From: Tardibacter sp963781025 | Lineage (GTDB): Bacteria > Pseudomonadota > Alphaproteobacteria > Sphingomonadales > Sphingomonadaceae | NCBI GenBank assembly: GCA_963781025.1 | Contig: CAWADU010000003.1 | Coordinates: 682,001 to 746,000 of the forward strand | Reading direction: 5' to 3' | Length of the DNA: 64,000 nucleotides | Part shown: positions 50,063-58,942 of the stretch, in pieces | Position numbering within the stretch: the stretch's first letter is position 1 | How the letters are laid out: every line of letters starts with the position of its first letter | Program-made: the position numbers and the translations under genes | The notes under the pieces: model-generated | What the model saw: only the letters and a program-made list of their open reading frames with translations | What the model was told of the DNA's origin: nothing | Databases searched by the model: none

Positions 50063-50090
50063 CCGGACCCTTGCGTTCGACCCGATAATG

Positions 50091-50324
50091 TCAGCTTTGA
50101 ACGTGTGGCCCTTCCGGGTCCAGTAACCGGTGCAGATGGACGATGACATAGCGCATCTCGGCGTCGTCCACAGTGCGTTGCGCGCTGCCACGCCAGGCGC
50201 TTTCAGCTGATTTATAATCGGGGAATATGCCGACGACGTCCAAATTCGCGAGATCAACGAAATCGAGACCCTGAGGGTCAGACACGCGCCCCCCAAAAAC
50301 CAGATGCAATTTACTGTCGGACAT
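50091..50324 (-). CDS. DUF4170 family protein
   Basis: A 77-residue soluble protein, LHLVFGGRVSDPQGLDFVD at the start and RYVIVHLHRLLDPE near the end, matching the small DUF4170 family of alphaproteobacteria, whose function is unknown. GGAGG seven bases before ATG 50324 fixes the start. Confidence 0.85.
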   Translation of the reverse strand: MSDSKLHLVFGGRVSDPQGLDFVDLANLDVVGIFPDYKSAESAWRGSAQRTVDDAEMRYVIVHLHRLLDPEGPHVQS

Positions 50325-50393
50325 CTTCATGCCTCCGGGTCCCACGGCAGCCTGTTAGGCCGCCGCGGCAAAACAAATCAAGCTGACGGATGA

Positions 50394-51008
50394 TTAGCCG
50401 TGTTTTTTCGCTTCCATGAAGCGCACCAGCGCATCGAAACCGTTGCGCTGGATGACGCTGCGGAAATCGGCTTCCTGGGTCAGCGCGAGGTTGACCCCGG
50501 CAACAGTCAGATTGGTGATCTGAAATTTTCCGCCCATGTTCATCACCGACCATATGGCCTCTAATGGCTGCGACTGGCCGGGCTGTTTTACCCGAGAAAA
50601 AACGGCAAACCCGCTGCCGACGGGCTGGACCCGGACAATGGTGAGATCCGCGTCGGCATATTCGTAAAGCCGGTCAGCATAGGTGCCGACCACATAGTCC
50701 GGAAAAGCCGCATTATAGGCGGCATATTGCTGCGGCGTAACCTGCGAACGAAAACTGCGGATCAGCCGGTCGCCAACCTGCTTGACCGCGACGTTTTCCT
50801 TCAACATCGCCCGGAATTTGCTGCGGGCCTCGTCGCGGGAAAGCGACTTGTCACGAAGAACGGCAAAAGCTCTGTCAGCCAACTGGTCAACGAACTGACC
50901 GGCCGTCTGAGCTGTAGTCGCTTGCGCCGCCGCAGTTCCCGGAAATCCGGCTACGGGTGCAGCAACAGCTATCAGTGCCAGCACGGAACCGGTAAAGATC
51001 GATCGCAT
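50394..51008 (-). CDS. MlaC/Ttg2D-like phospholipid-binding periplasmic protein
   Basis: A 204-residue exported protein: signal peptide MRSIFTGSVLALIAVAAPVA, then a fold with VKQVGDRLIRSFRSQVTPQQ and KFQITNLTVAGVNLALTQEADFR, as in MlaC. The family shuttles phospholipids between the outer-membrane and inner-membrane Mla complexes. No mlaFEDB genes are adjacent here, so it is a lone copy or the rest lie elsewhere. The ATG 51008 start has GGAG seven bases upstream. Confidence 0.85.
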   Translation of the reverse strand: MRSIFTGSVLALIAVAAPVAGFPGTAAAQATTAQTAGQFVDQLADRAFAVLRDKSLSRDEARSKFRAMLKENVAVKQVGDRLIRSFRSQVTPQQYAAYNAAFPDYVVGTYADRLYEYADADLTIVRVQPVGSGFAVFSRVKQPGQSQPLEAIWSVMNMGGKFQITNLTVAGVNLALTQEADFRSVIQRNGFDALVRFMEAKKHG

Positions 51009-51117
51009 TCGATGCTCCATGTAAGCGGTGCCGGGCGTTTGCAAGCCAAGGGCGCCATTAATTCCAACTATTTCAAAAGCTCTGAACAACTGTTGAACGG
51101 ATCGTTCGCCGGCCGGT

Positions 51118-51906
51118 TCAGTTGTTCCGCTTCGTTTTCTGCAAAACGTCGTGCGCCGCCTTGGCGGCATGCGTAGTGACGTCGCCGGCAACCTCCCGGA
51201 CCATGGCCAGCACCTCCTTGGCGCCATTCCGATTGATCCCCAGTTCGTCAAGCCGGTCGCCTATGGCGTTAATGGTGTCGCGGGCCGTCCCCGACGCCCT
51301 TTCGCGCAACAGGTCGAGCGGTGGTGTGCCCTCCCGCTCCGAGGACGATCGCAGCCGAGGCAGCAATGCCCCGACGACAAGGCCGAGCGCTATGCCGCCG
51401 ACGACCACCGAAAGGGGATGTTCCTGGATGCCCGTGGCGAGCCTGTGGCTCAATCTGGTACCTGTATCGCGCGAATAGGCATAGGCCGAGGCCGCCTTTT
51501 CGCTCGCGGTGTCGCGGGCATCGGCCGCCTTGCGCGCGGCAGCGTCCGTCGCGGCGCGGATCTTGCCGCGCGCCTGACTGGCGGTATTCTTAATACCATT
51601 GGCCACTTTCGATACTCCTTCTTCTTCTCCGGGTTTGTGGCGTTCTGCCCCGTGCCGGCGCTTGTTGCGCGCCCTGAGGGCCGCAAGCGCGCCCAGAACC
51701 GTCATTGCAGTGCCCTTGAACCGATAAAGCCTGATGCCGAGCGTCACCCAGTCAACCGCTCCCGACCGAACCCGCGATATCGCATTGCTTGCCATATTTA
51801 TGGGGCCAAGCCGGGATGTCAGCTCGTTGACAGTGCCGGTCAGTTCCTGCTTCGCGCGGACGACCCGCAATTTCGCGGCGTCCAGTTCCTCCGCGTCAGT
51901 GGGCAT
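51118..51906 (-). CDS. DUF3618-type protein joined to a helical stress-type membrane protein
   Basis: One 262-residue frame that looks like two proteins end to end. Residues 1 to about 80 fit DUF3618 (AKQELTGTVNELTSRLGP) with a weak membrane segment (MTVLGALAALRA). From about 101 a second unit begins, VANGIKNTASQARGK, with alanine/lysine helices and a single membrane segment (PLSVVVGGIALGLVVGALLP), the YqjD/DUF883 layout. An AAGGAG lies about eight bases before a GTG at 51606, so the second unit may also be made separately (162 residues). Both parts are probably envelope-associated and stress-related. It overlaps the upstream holin-like gene by 11 bases. Confidence 0.75.
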   Translation of the reverse strand: MPTDAEELDAAKLRVVRAKQELTGTVNELTSRLGPINMASNAISRVRSGAVDWVTLGIRLYRFKGTAMTVLGALAALRARNKRRHGAERHKPGEEEGVSKVANGIKNTASQARGKIRAATDAAARKAADARDTASEKAASAYAYSRDTGTRLSHRLATGIQEHPLSVVVGGIALGLVVGALLPRLRSSSEREGTPPLDLLRERASGTARDTINAIGDRLDELGINRNGAKEVLAMVREVAGDVTTHAAKAAHDVLQKTKRNN

Positions 51907-52300
51907 CGCTGTTTTCCACTGGGTCGATGTTTCCCTCGTCGCCAGGCAACAACGTCGAAAAATGATGCCCTAGCCTAAGTCCGGCCACGACCACGATCGC
52001 GGCTCCCAGCACCACACCGCCCAAGCCGACCGCCAGCGCCGCGAAAAAGGGGCCTATCAGGGGCGCCAGCCCCATCATCAATCCGACCAGCAGCGCCACA
52101 AGCGCGCACAGGAAAACGAGGGCGCCGACTGCGATGGCCAGCGCGGCCATCTGCAAGGCCTTGAGCTTCAGGAGGTAAGTCGTCTGCAGCAGGCCCAGCT
52201 CGGCGAAAACAAGTGTCCGTATATTGCGAAGCAATTTTTCGAACAGATCGCCCAGGCCGGGCTGGTCCGTCGGCACCGGCTTTTCCCCCATGAATGCCAT
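51896..52300 (-). CDS. phage-holin-superfamily (YqjE-like) membrane protein
   Basis: A 134-residue inner-membrane protein with two long helices, about 48-75 and 80-108, and an amphipathic N-terminus (DLFEKLLRNIRTLVFAELG), like the Holin-X/YqjE family. In E. coli yqjD and yqjE are neighbours, as here. It is not a phage lysis gene: no phage genes are around. The start is three bases after the upstream stop. Confidence 0.82.
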   Translation of the reverse strand: MAFMGEKPVPTDQPGLGDLFEKLLRNIRTLVFAELGLLQTTYLLKLKALQMAALAIAVGALVFLCALVALLVGLMMGLAPLIGPFFAALAVGLGGVVLGAAIVVVAGLRLGHHFSTLLPGDEGNIDPVENSDAH

Positions 52301-52302
52301 GT

Positions 52303-52776
52303 TCAGGCGTTGGCGTCATTATTGGAGCCGCCTGACTTCATCAGCCGGGCCAGCATGAAGCCGATGGCGGCCGCGACGCCGACCGCGGCGACGGGACTCT
52401 TGCGGATCAGCGCACGGGTGTCGTCCGCGACCGCCGCAAGTTCCTTTTCGCGAAGCGAGCTTGCCGCACTCGAGATCAGATCCGCCGCCTTGCGCGCATA
52501 TTGCCCATAGGATTCGCCAAGCCGCTCGTCGACCGAGCCGGCTGCATCACGGATGAGCTTCGACAGGCCGTCCAGAGCATCGGACGTCTTATCCTTGCCG
52601 ATACCGGCATATTCCGTCGCCCGAGCGCCCGCTTTTTCCTTAAGCTTCTGTGCTTCCTCGACGATCTTGTCCCGCGTATCTCCCGCCTTTGCGCCAATCC
52701 GGGCCGCGCCATTGGGGGCTTTGCGTGCGGACTTGCCCACGGATGGAATTTCTTCCGGAAGGGGTGTCTGGTTCAT
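52303..52776 (-). CDS. YqjD/ElaB (DUF883)-like membrane-anchored protein
   Basis: A 157-residue protein: a disordered, lysine/alanine-rich N-terminus, an amphipathic helix with AAGSVDERLGESYGQYARKA, and one C-terminal membrane anchor (SPVAAVGVAAAIGFMLARLM). E. coli YqjD and ElaB are C-tail-anchored proteins that bind ribosomes in stationary phase; the layout matches but similarity is loose. GGAGAAGG lies before the ATG at 52776 (an upstream GTG is the alternative). It is first in the cluster and sits behind a candidate EcfG promoter. Confidence 0.8.
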   Translation of the reverse strand: MNQTPLPEEIPSVGKSARKAPNGAARIGAKAGDTRDKIVEEAQKLKEKAGARATEYAGIGKDKTSDALDGLSKLIRDAAGSVDERLGESYGQYARKAADLISSAASSLREKELAAVADDTRALIRKSPVAAVGVAAAIGFMLARLMKSGGSNNDANA

Positions 52777-52811
52777 GTCAGCCTTCTCCACTTGAAGCCT
52801 TGCGAAAACGA

Positions 52812-52836
52812 AACCGATCAGGAACGTGACCGTTCC
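52812..52836 (-). promoter_or_regulatory. EcfG-type general stress promoter
   Basis: On the minus strand GGAAC (52836-52832), 17 bases, then GTT (52814-52812). This is the known consensus of the alphaproteobacterial general stress sigma factor EcfG (GGAAC, 16-17 bases, GTT). The -10 box is 36 bases before the ATG of the YqjD-like gene, a natural distance. Confidence 0.7.
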
Positions 52837-52930
52837 AGCCTTTTCTCAACCTTTGCGCGGTTGCCCTTTGACGGCCCGCCCGCTATCGCGCAGCCATCGG
52901 TTCTAATACAAATTCCGGGAAGGGTAACCA

Positions 52931-54217
<1,287 letters not shown>

Positions 54218-54248
54218 TGCAAAGGCAAAGCTCTGATTCAATAATCCG

Positions 54249-54560
54249 ATGGACAAGAGTATAGGCTTGGCGAAAATGGCAAAGGGCGCGGCTATCCCCG
54301 CGCTCTGCGTCGCCTTCATGGGCTATTTCGCCTATCATGCCTTTGCGGGTCCATCAGGCCTGCTTGCCTGGGGCGGGTACACGCGTGAGCGTCAGGCTCT
54401 GGAGGTCCGCGTTGCTCACCTGGATGGTGAACGCCGGCAGCTTGGGCAGCGCGCGCGGCTTCTCAATCCCCGCAAGGTGGATCCCGACCTCGCCGACGAA
54501 CTTGTCCGGAAAAATCTTGGCGTGGTCCGTCCCGACGAGATCGTAATTCCGCTCGGTTGA
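54249..54560 (+). CDS. ftsB: septum formation initiator FtsB/DivIC-like
   Basis: A 103-residue bitopic cell-division protein. One N-terminal membrane helix (IPALCVAFMGYFAYHAF) is followed by a coiled coil (RERQALEVRVAHLDGERRQL) and a short C-terminal tail (DELVRKNLGVVRPDEIVIPL). It should bridge FtsL and FtsQ in the divisome. The eno-ftsB-pdhA order is common in this group. Confidence 0.9.
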   Translation: MDKSIGLAKMAKGAAIPALCVAFMGYFAYHAFAGPSGLLAWGGYTRERQALEVRVAHLDGERRQLGQRARLLNPRKVDPDLADELVRKNLGVVRPDEIVIPLG

Positions 54561-54573
54561 CGTTTACTGTAGA

Positions 54574-54602
54574 TTGAAAGAGTCAGGCGAACACGGCTAT
54601 AG
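54574..54602 (+). promoter_or_regulatory. candidate promoter of the pdh operon
   Basis: TTGAAA (54574-54579) and CTATAG (54597-54602) are 17 bases apart, about 30 bases before the first pdhA start codon. A reasonable sigma-70 pair by eye. Confidence 0.35.
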
Positions 54603-54634
54603 CCGTTGTTCGTTCGTCTTCTCTTTGCTGAAAG

Positions 54635-55729
54635 GTGGCGTCAATCGTGGCGAAACCAGCCTCTCCCGTGCGTTCTCGTCGAACTTCTCCACCACGGACC
54701 CGCCGGGCATCTGCGCCACCCAAATCCAACCGGCAACAGCCGGACGAACCAAAAAGGTACAAAGCGACCAAGAAGGAGTTGCTGGCGCTTTTCCGGCAGA
54801 TGCTTCTTATCCGCCGCTTCGAGGAAAAGGCCGGGCAACTTTATGGCCTGGGGCTGATCGGCGGCTTCTGCCATCTGTACATCGGCCAGGAAGCCGTCGC
54901 GGTCGGCCTTCAATCTGCGCTTGAGGTCGGCAAGGACAGCGTCGTCACCGGATATCGTGATCACGGTCATATGCTCGCCTATGGCATCGACCCCAAGGTG
55001 ATCATGGCGGAACTGACCGGGCGTTCGGCCGGCATCTCGCGCGGCAAGGGCGGTTCGATGCACATGTTTTCGGTCGAACATGGCTTTTACGGCGGCCATG
55101 GCATCGTCGGCGCACAGGTGCCGATCGGGACGGGCCTTGCCTTCAAGCACAAATACAGCGGCGATGGCGGCGTCAGCGTGGCCTATTTCGGCGACGGCGC
55201 CGCCAATCAGGGCCAAGTCTACGAGGCCTTCAATATGGCCGAACTCTGGAAGCTGCCGATCATCTTCGTGATCGAGAACAACCAGTACGCCATGGGCACC
55301 AGCGTCAACCGCGCCAGCGCGGAGGACCAGCTCTACCGGCGTGGCGAAAGCTTCCGGATCCCCGGGCTTCAGATCGACGGCATGGACGTGCTGGCGGTGC
55401 GTGGCGCGGCCGAAGTCGCGCTGGAGTGGGTGCGGTCGGGGAAGGGGCCCATTCTGCTGGAAATGAAAACCTACCGGTATCGCGGCCATTCGATGTCCGA
55501 TCCGGCCAAATACCGCTCTCGCGAGGAAGTTCAGTCGGTCCGCGAGAAATCCGATCCGATCGAACACGCCAGGCAGGAGCTGTCCAAGGCGGGCGTGACC
55601 GACGAGGAACTGAAGGCAATCGAGCAGGAAATTCGCGCACAGATCGCCGAAGCCGCCGATTTCGCCGAAACTTCGCCCGAGCCGGAGATTCCTGAATTGT
55701 ACACCGACGTTTTGGTGGGTCGTTACTAA
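54635..55729 (+). CDS. pdhA: pyruvate dehydrogenase E1 component, alpha subunit
   Basis: The thiamine-pyrophosphate-dependent decarboxylase of the PDH complex, alpha chain. It is 364 residues. A basic, disordered N-terminus precedes RFEEKAGQLYGLGLIGGFCH. The TPP/Mg motif (FGDGAANQGQVYEAFNMA) lies near 187, and YRYRGHSMSDPAKYRS near 290 is the phosphorylation-loop region of E1-alpha. It starts at GTG 54635 or GTG 54647; both have imperfect ribosome-binding sites. The stop overlaps the pdhB ATG (TAATG). Confidence 0.96.
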   Translation: MASIVAKPASPVRSRRTSPPRTRRASAPPKSNRQQPDEPKRYKATKKELLALFRQMLLIRRFEEKAGQLYGLGLIGGFCHLYIGQEAVAVGLQSALEVGKDSVVTGYRDHGHMLAYGIDPKVIMAELTGRSAGISRGKGGSMHMFSVEHGFYGGHGIVGAQVPIGTGLAFKHKYSGDGGVSVAYFGDGAANQGQVYEAFNMAELWKLPIIFVIENNQYAMGTSVNRASAEDQLYRRGESFRIPGLQIDGMDVLAVRGAAEVALEWVRSGKGPILLEMKTYRYRGHSMSDPAKYRSREEVQSVREKSDPIEHARQELSKAGVTDEELKAIEQEIRAQIAEAADFAETSPEPEIPELYTDVLVGRY

Positions 55730-57135
55730 TGTCTATTGAAATCAAGATGCCTGCGCTGTCGCCCACCATGGAAGAGGGAACGCTTGCCAAGTGGCTGGTG
55801 AAGGAGGGTGACAAGGTCGCCTCGGGAGACATTCTCGCCGAAATCGAAACCGACAAGGCGACGATGGAATTCGAATCGATCGACGATGGAACCGTCGCCA
55901 GGATCGAAATCCCCGAAGGGGCGGAAAATGTGAAGGTCGGAACCGTCATCGCCGTTCTGGCGGCTGACGGCGAGGAAGTGTCCGCCAGCAGGCCCGCCGC
56001 AAAACCGCAGGCTAAATCCGAAACCGCGGAAGCCAAGGCACCGGAGCCCGAACCCGACAAACCTCCGAAGGCGGAGTCAGGCGCGCAACAATTGGCGGCG
56101 TCGAGCGAAACCGCGGCATCTGTTTCGGAGCCGGATGTGCCCGAGGGAACCGAAGTCGTTCGCCAGACGGTGCGTGAAGCGCTGCGTGACGCGATGGCCG
56201 AAGAGATGCGGGCCGATGATCGTGTGTTCGTCATGGGCGAGGAGGTCGCGCAATATCAGGGCGCCTACAAGGTGACCCAGGGCCTTCTCGACGAGTTCGG
56301 CGACAGGCGGGTCATCGACACGCCGATTACAGAATATGGATTTGCCGGCATAGGTGTCGGCGCGGCGATGGGCGGCCTCAGGCCCGTAGTCGAATTCATG
56401 ACCTTCAACTTCGCCATGCAGGCGATCGACCACATCGTCAATTCGGCCGCCAAGACCAACTATATGTCGGGCGGCCAGATGCGCTGCCCGGTGGTGTTTC
56501 GCGGCCCCAATGGGGCGGCGTCGCGGGTGGCGGCCCAGCATAGCCAGAATTACGCGCCCTGGTATGCCAGCGTGCCCGGATTGATCGTCATCGCGCCCTG
56601 GTCGGCGGCGGACGCCAAGGGGCTGCTCAAGGCCGCGATCCGGTCCGAGGACCCGGTCGTCTTCCTGGAAAACGAACTGCTCTATGGCCACAGTTTCGAT
56701 GTGCCGAAGCTGGACGATTTCGTCCTGCCCATCGGCAAGGCAAAAATCGTCCGTGAAGGTCGCGACGTCACGGTCGTCAGCTACTCGATCGGTGTCGGCG
56801 TTGCCATGGAAGCCGCTCAGAAGCTCGCCGAGGAAGGGATCGAGGCCGAGGTCATCGATCTGCGGACGCTGCGCCCGCTGGATAAGGCGACGGTTCTCGA
56901 AAGCCTCGCCAGGACCAACCGGATGGTCGTGGTGGAAGAAGGCTGGCCCGTCTGTTCGATCGCATCGGAAATCGTCGCAATCGCAATGGAAGAAGGGTTC
57001 GACGACCTGGATGCGCCGGTACTGCGTGTCACCAACGCGGATGTCCCGCTGCCCTATGCCGCCAATCTCGAAAAGACGGCCCTGCTGAAGGCGGCCGATG
57101 TCGTGGAGGCGATAAAAAAGGTGAGCTACCGGTGA
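55729..57135 (+). CDS. pdhB: pyruvate dehydrogenase E1 component, beta subunit, with lipoyl domain
   Basis: The beta chain of E1, 468 residues. An N-terminal lipoyl domain (lysine in EIETDKATMEFES near 43) is followed by a proline/alanine-rich linker (about 85-135) and then the transketolase-like domain (PITEYGFAGIGVGAAMGG, and ENELLYGHSF). A lipoyl domain on E1-beta is typical of many alphaproteobacteria. It is nearly a copy of the lipoyl domain of pdhC. The stop overlaps the next start (TGATG). Confidence 0.96.
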   Translation: MSIEIKMPALSPTMEEGTLAKWLVKEGDKVASGDILAEIETDKATMEFESIDDGTVARIEIPEGAENVKVGTVIAVLAADGEEVSASRPAAKPQAKSETAEAKAPEPEPDKPPKAESGAQQLAASSETAASVSEPDVPEGTEVVRQTVREALRDAMAEEMRADDRVFVMGEEVAQYQGAYKVTQGLLDEFGDRRVIDTPITEYGFAGIGVGAAMGGLRPVVEFMTFNFAMQAIDHIVNSAAKTNYMSGGQMRCPVVFRGPNGAASRVAAQHSQNYAPWYASVPGLIVIAPWSAADAKGLLKAAIRSEDPVVFLENELLYGHSFDVPKLDDFVLPIGKAKIVREGRDVTVVSYSIGVGVAMEAAQKLAEEGIEAEVIDLRTLRPLDKATVLESLARTNRMVVVEEGWPVCSIASEIVAIAMEEGFDDLDAPVLRVTNADVPLPYAANLEKTALLKAADVVEAIKKVSYR

Positions 57136-58895
57136 TGAAGGTCGGGCTCCTGTCCCGGGCCCTTCGCCGCGCGGGTTCGTGGTTTTTCGCTCTATTGCTG
57201 GCATTTTTTGCCATTGGAGCGAATACCGCGCGTGCGGATACGAGCTTCGACCTTTTGCGGAACGTCTGCTACGCAGCGACGGATCAGGGGGTCACCTCTG
57301 TCGCATCGGCCAAGAATCTCGGCTATCGTTGCGACGGCGACCGAATATCGACAGGCAAGTGGCTATGGCTGCGAATGGAGGCGCCTTCCGCCGCCGCAAC
57401 GGAAGCAGGCGAGTGGTCGTTCCTGCTCAGCCAGACACGCTTCGATCGCGCGGAACTTTTGATTGAGCGCAAGTCCGGACAAATCGAGCGGGTTTTGCTC
57501 GACAAGCGCAATCTGGCGTCAAGCTGGGTCCCGGGCAACATGTTGCGGATCGTCATTCCGCCTTCATCCTCGCCCATCAAGACGCTGTATTTTGGAATGG
57601 CTGGTCTGCCCGATGCAAAGCTGTTGCAGAGGGCCGCGCTGGTAACCGAAGGCGCGTTTAACGATTGGGCCAGGCAATGGCTGTTGCTGGGCGGAATTTT
57701 TGTCGGCGCACTGACCGCGTGCCTGCTTTACAATTTGATCCTGCTGCGTGGCGTGCGTCACCGTCTGCAGATCGTCTATCTGGCGTGGATGAGCGCGACC
57801 CTGGCCTATGGATTGTCATGGTCGGGGCTCAGCCATTTTCTCGCGCCCGGCCTCGTCGGCGCCAGCGCGGCACGCTTCATCTATTTTTCCAGCGGAATGA
57901 TGCTCGCTTTTGGCGTACTGTTCTTCATCGAGTTCTTCCGGGAGGGGCAGCTTCCCCGCTGGCTCGTCATTATCCAGAGCTGGCTCGCGGCCGCGCTTAT
58001 GGCCACGGCGTCGCTTGGAATTTTCGATGAACTCGGAATCTTCGCGTTCACCGATGCTTTGACGAGACCGCTCATCGTCACCACGCAGCTTTTGACAGTG
58101 TACGGCATCATACGCGCGATGGAGCGCGAACCGGGGCCGGCGGCGCTCTACGGGCTGGGCTGGAGCCTGCCGTGTATCATCGTGCTGAACAATTTGTTGT
58201 GGGGCCACGGGTTCATCGGTCCGAATGTGGCCGTCGATGCCGGGATATACATCGCCATCGTTGCGCAGGCGCTGCTGCTGTCAGCCGCGGCCGCGCTCAG
58301 GCTCGGCGGCATTCGAGTGGAACGGGATCGCGCGCGGGCCGAGAGCGAACGCTTGCGGTCGCTCGCCGAAACCGATCCTCTCACCGCGATTCTCAATCGT
58401 CGCGGGCTGGTGCATCGTGCACAGGCGATCATGGCGATAAATCCGGGATCGGCCGTGATCCTCATCGATGTCGATTATTTCAAGACCATCAACGATAAAT
58501 TCGGTCACGAGACGGGTGACCGTGTTTTGATCCGGGTAAGCGAAATGCTTCGGCAGCAATGCGATTCCAAACATCCGGTGGGGCGTATCGGCGGGGAAGA
58601 GTTCGCCATCGTGCTCGGCAGCGGCGAGGAGGAAGAGGCGCTTCGCTTCGCTGACCGGGTCCGCAGGCACCTGGCGGGCGCGAACTTCGCCGATCTGCTG
58701 GGCGCGGGGTGGGGCGTGACGATCAGTATCGGTCTCGCGGTCGCGCCATCCGATGTTCCGGCCACGTTCGAACGCCTTTACGTTGCCGCCGACCGCGCGC
58801 TTTACGCCGCAAAAAATGGCGGGAGGAACCGTGTTGAAATTGCATCCGCCGATGATATCCGTCGTGCCGAAGCGCGGCTCGCCACCGTTATTTGA
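57135..58895 (+). CDS. 7TMR-DISM diguanylate cyclase inside the pdh operon
   Basis: A 586-residue inner-membrane enzyme. A signal peptide (FFALLLAFFAIGANTARA) precedes an extracytoplasmic domain of about 140 residues, then seven helices between about 178 and 388 (7TMR-DISM type). The cytoplasmic GGDEF domain carries the active site RIGGEEFAIVLG near 486 and the substrate site DPLTAILNRRG near 420. It should make cyclic di-GMP. The inhibitory RxxD site is not present at the usual place (DSKH instead). Its ATG overlaps the pdhB stop, and pdhC follows after 47 bases, so it is expected to be co-expressed with PDH. The signal is unknown. Confidence 0.9.
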   Translation: MKVGLLSRALRRAGSWFFALLLAFFAIGANTARADTSFDLLRNVCYAATDQGVTSVASAKNLGYRCDGDRISTGKWLWLRMEAPSAAATEAGEWSFLLSQTRFDRAELLIERKSGQIERVLLDKRNLASSWVPGNMLRIVIPPSSSPIKTLYFGMAGLPDAKLLQRAALVTEGAFNDWARQWLLLGGIFVGALTACLLYNLILLRGVRHRLQIVYLAWMSATLAYGLSWSGLSHFLAPGLVGASAARFIYFSSGMMLAFGVLFFIEFFREGQLPRWLVIIQSWLAAALMATASLGIFDELGIFAFTDALTRPLIVTTQLLTVYGIIRAMEREPGPAALYGLGWSLPCIIVLNNLLWGHGFIGPNVAVDAGIYIAIVAQALLLSAAAALRLGGIRVERDRARAESERLRSLAETDPLTAILNRRGLVHRAQAIMAINPGSAVILIDVDYFKTINDKFGHETGDRVLIRVSEMLRQQCDSKHPVGRIGGEEFAIVLGSGEEEEALRFADRVRRHLAGANFADLLGAGWGVTISIGLAVAPSDVPATFERLYVAADRALYAAKNGGRNRVEIASADDIRRAEARLATVI

Positions 58896-58942
58896 GGGTC
58901 GGATTCCAGGACCCAAGCCTTCCAGCCATTTCGGAGTTGAAA

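Noticed and set aside
51896..52300. Holin-like gene as evidence of a prophage
   Set aside because: It belongs to the chromosomal YqjE-like family and has no phage genes around it.
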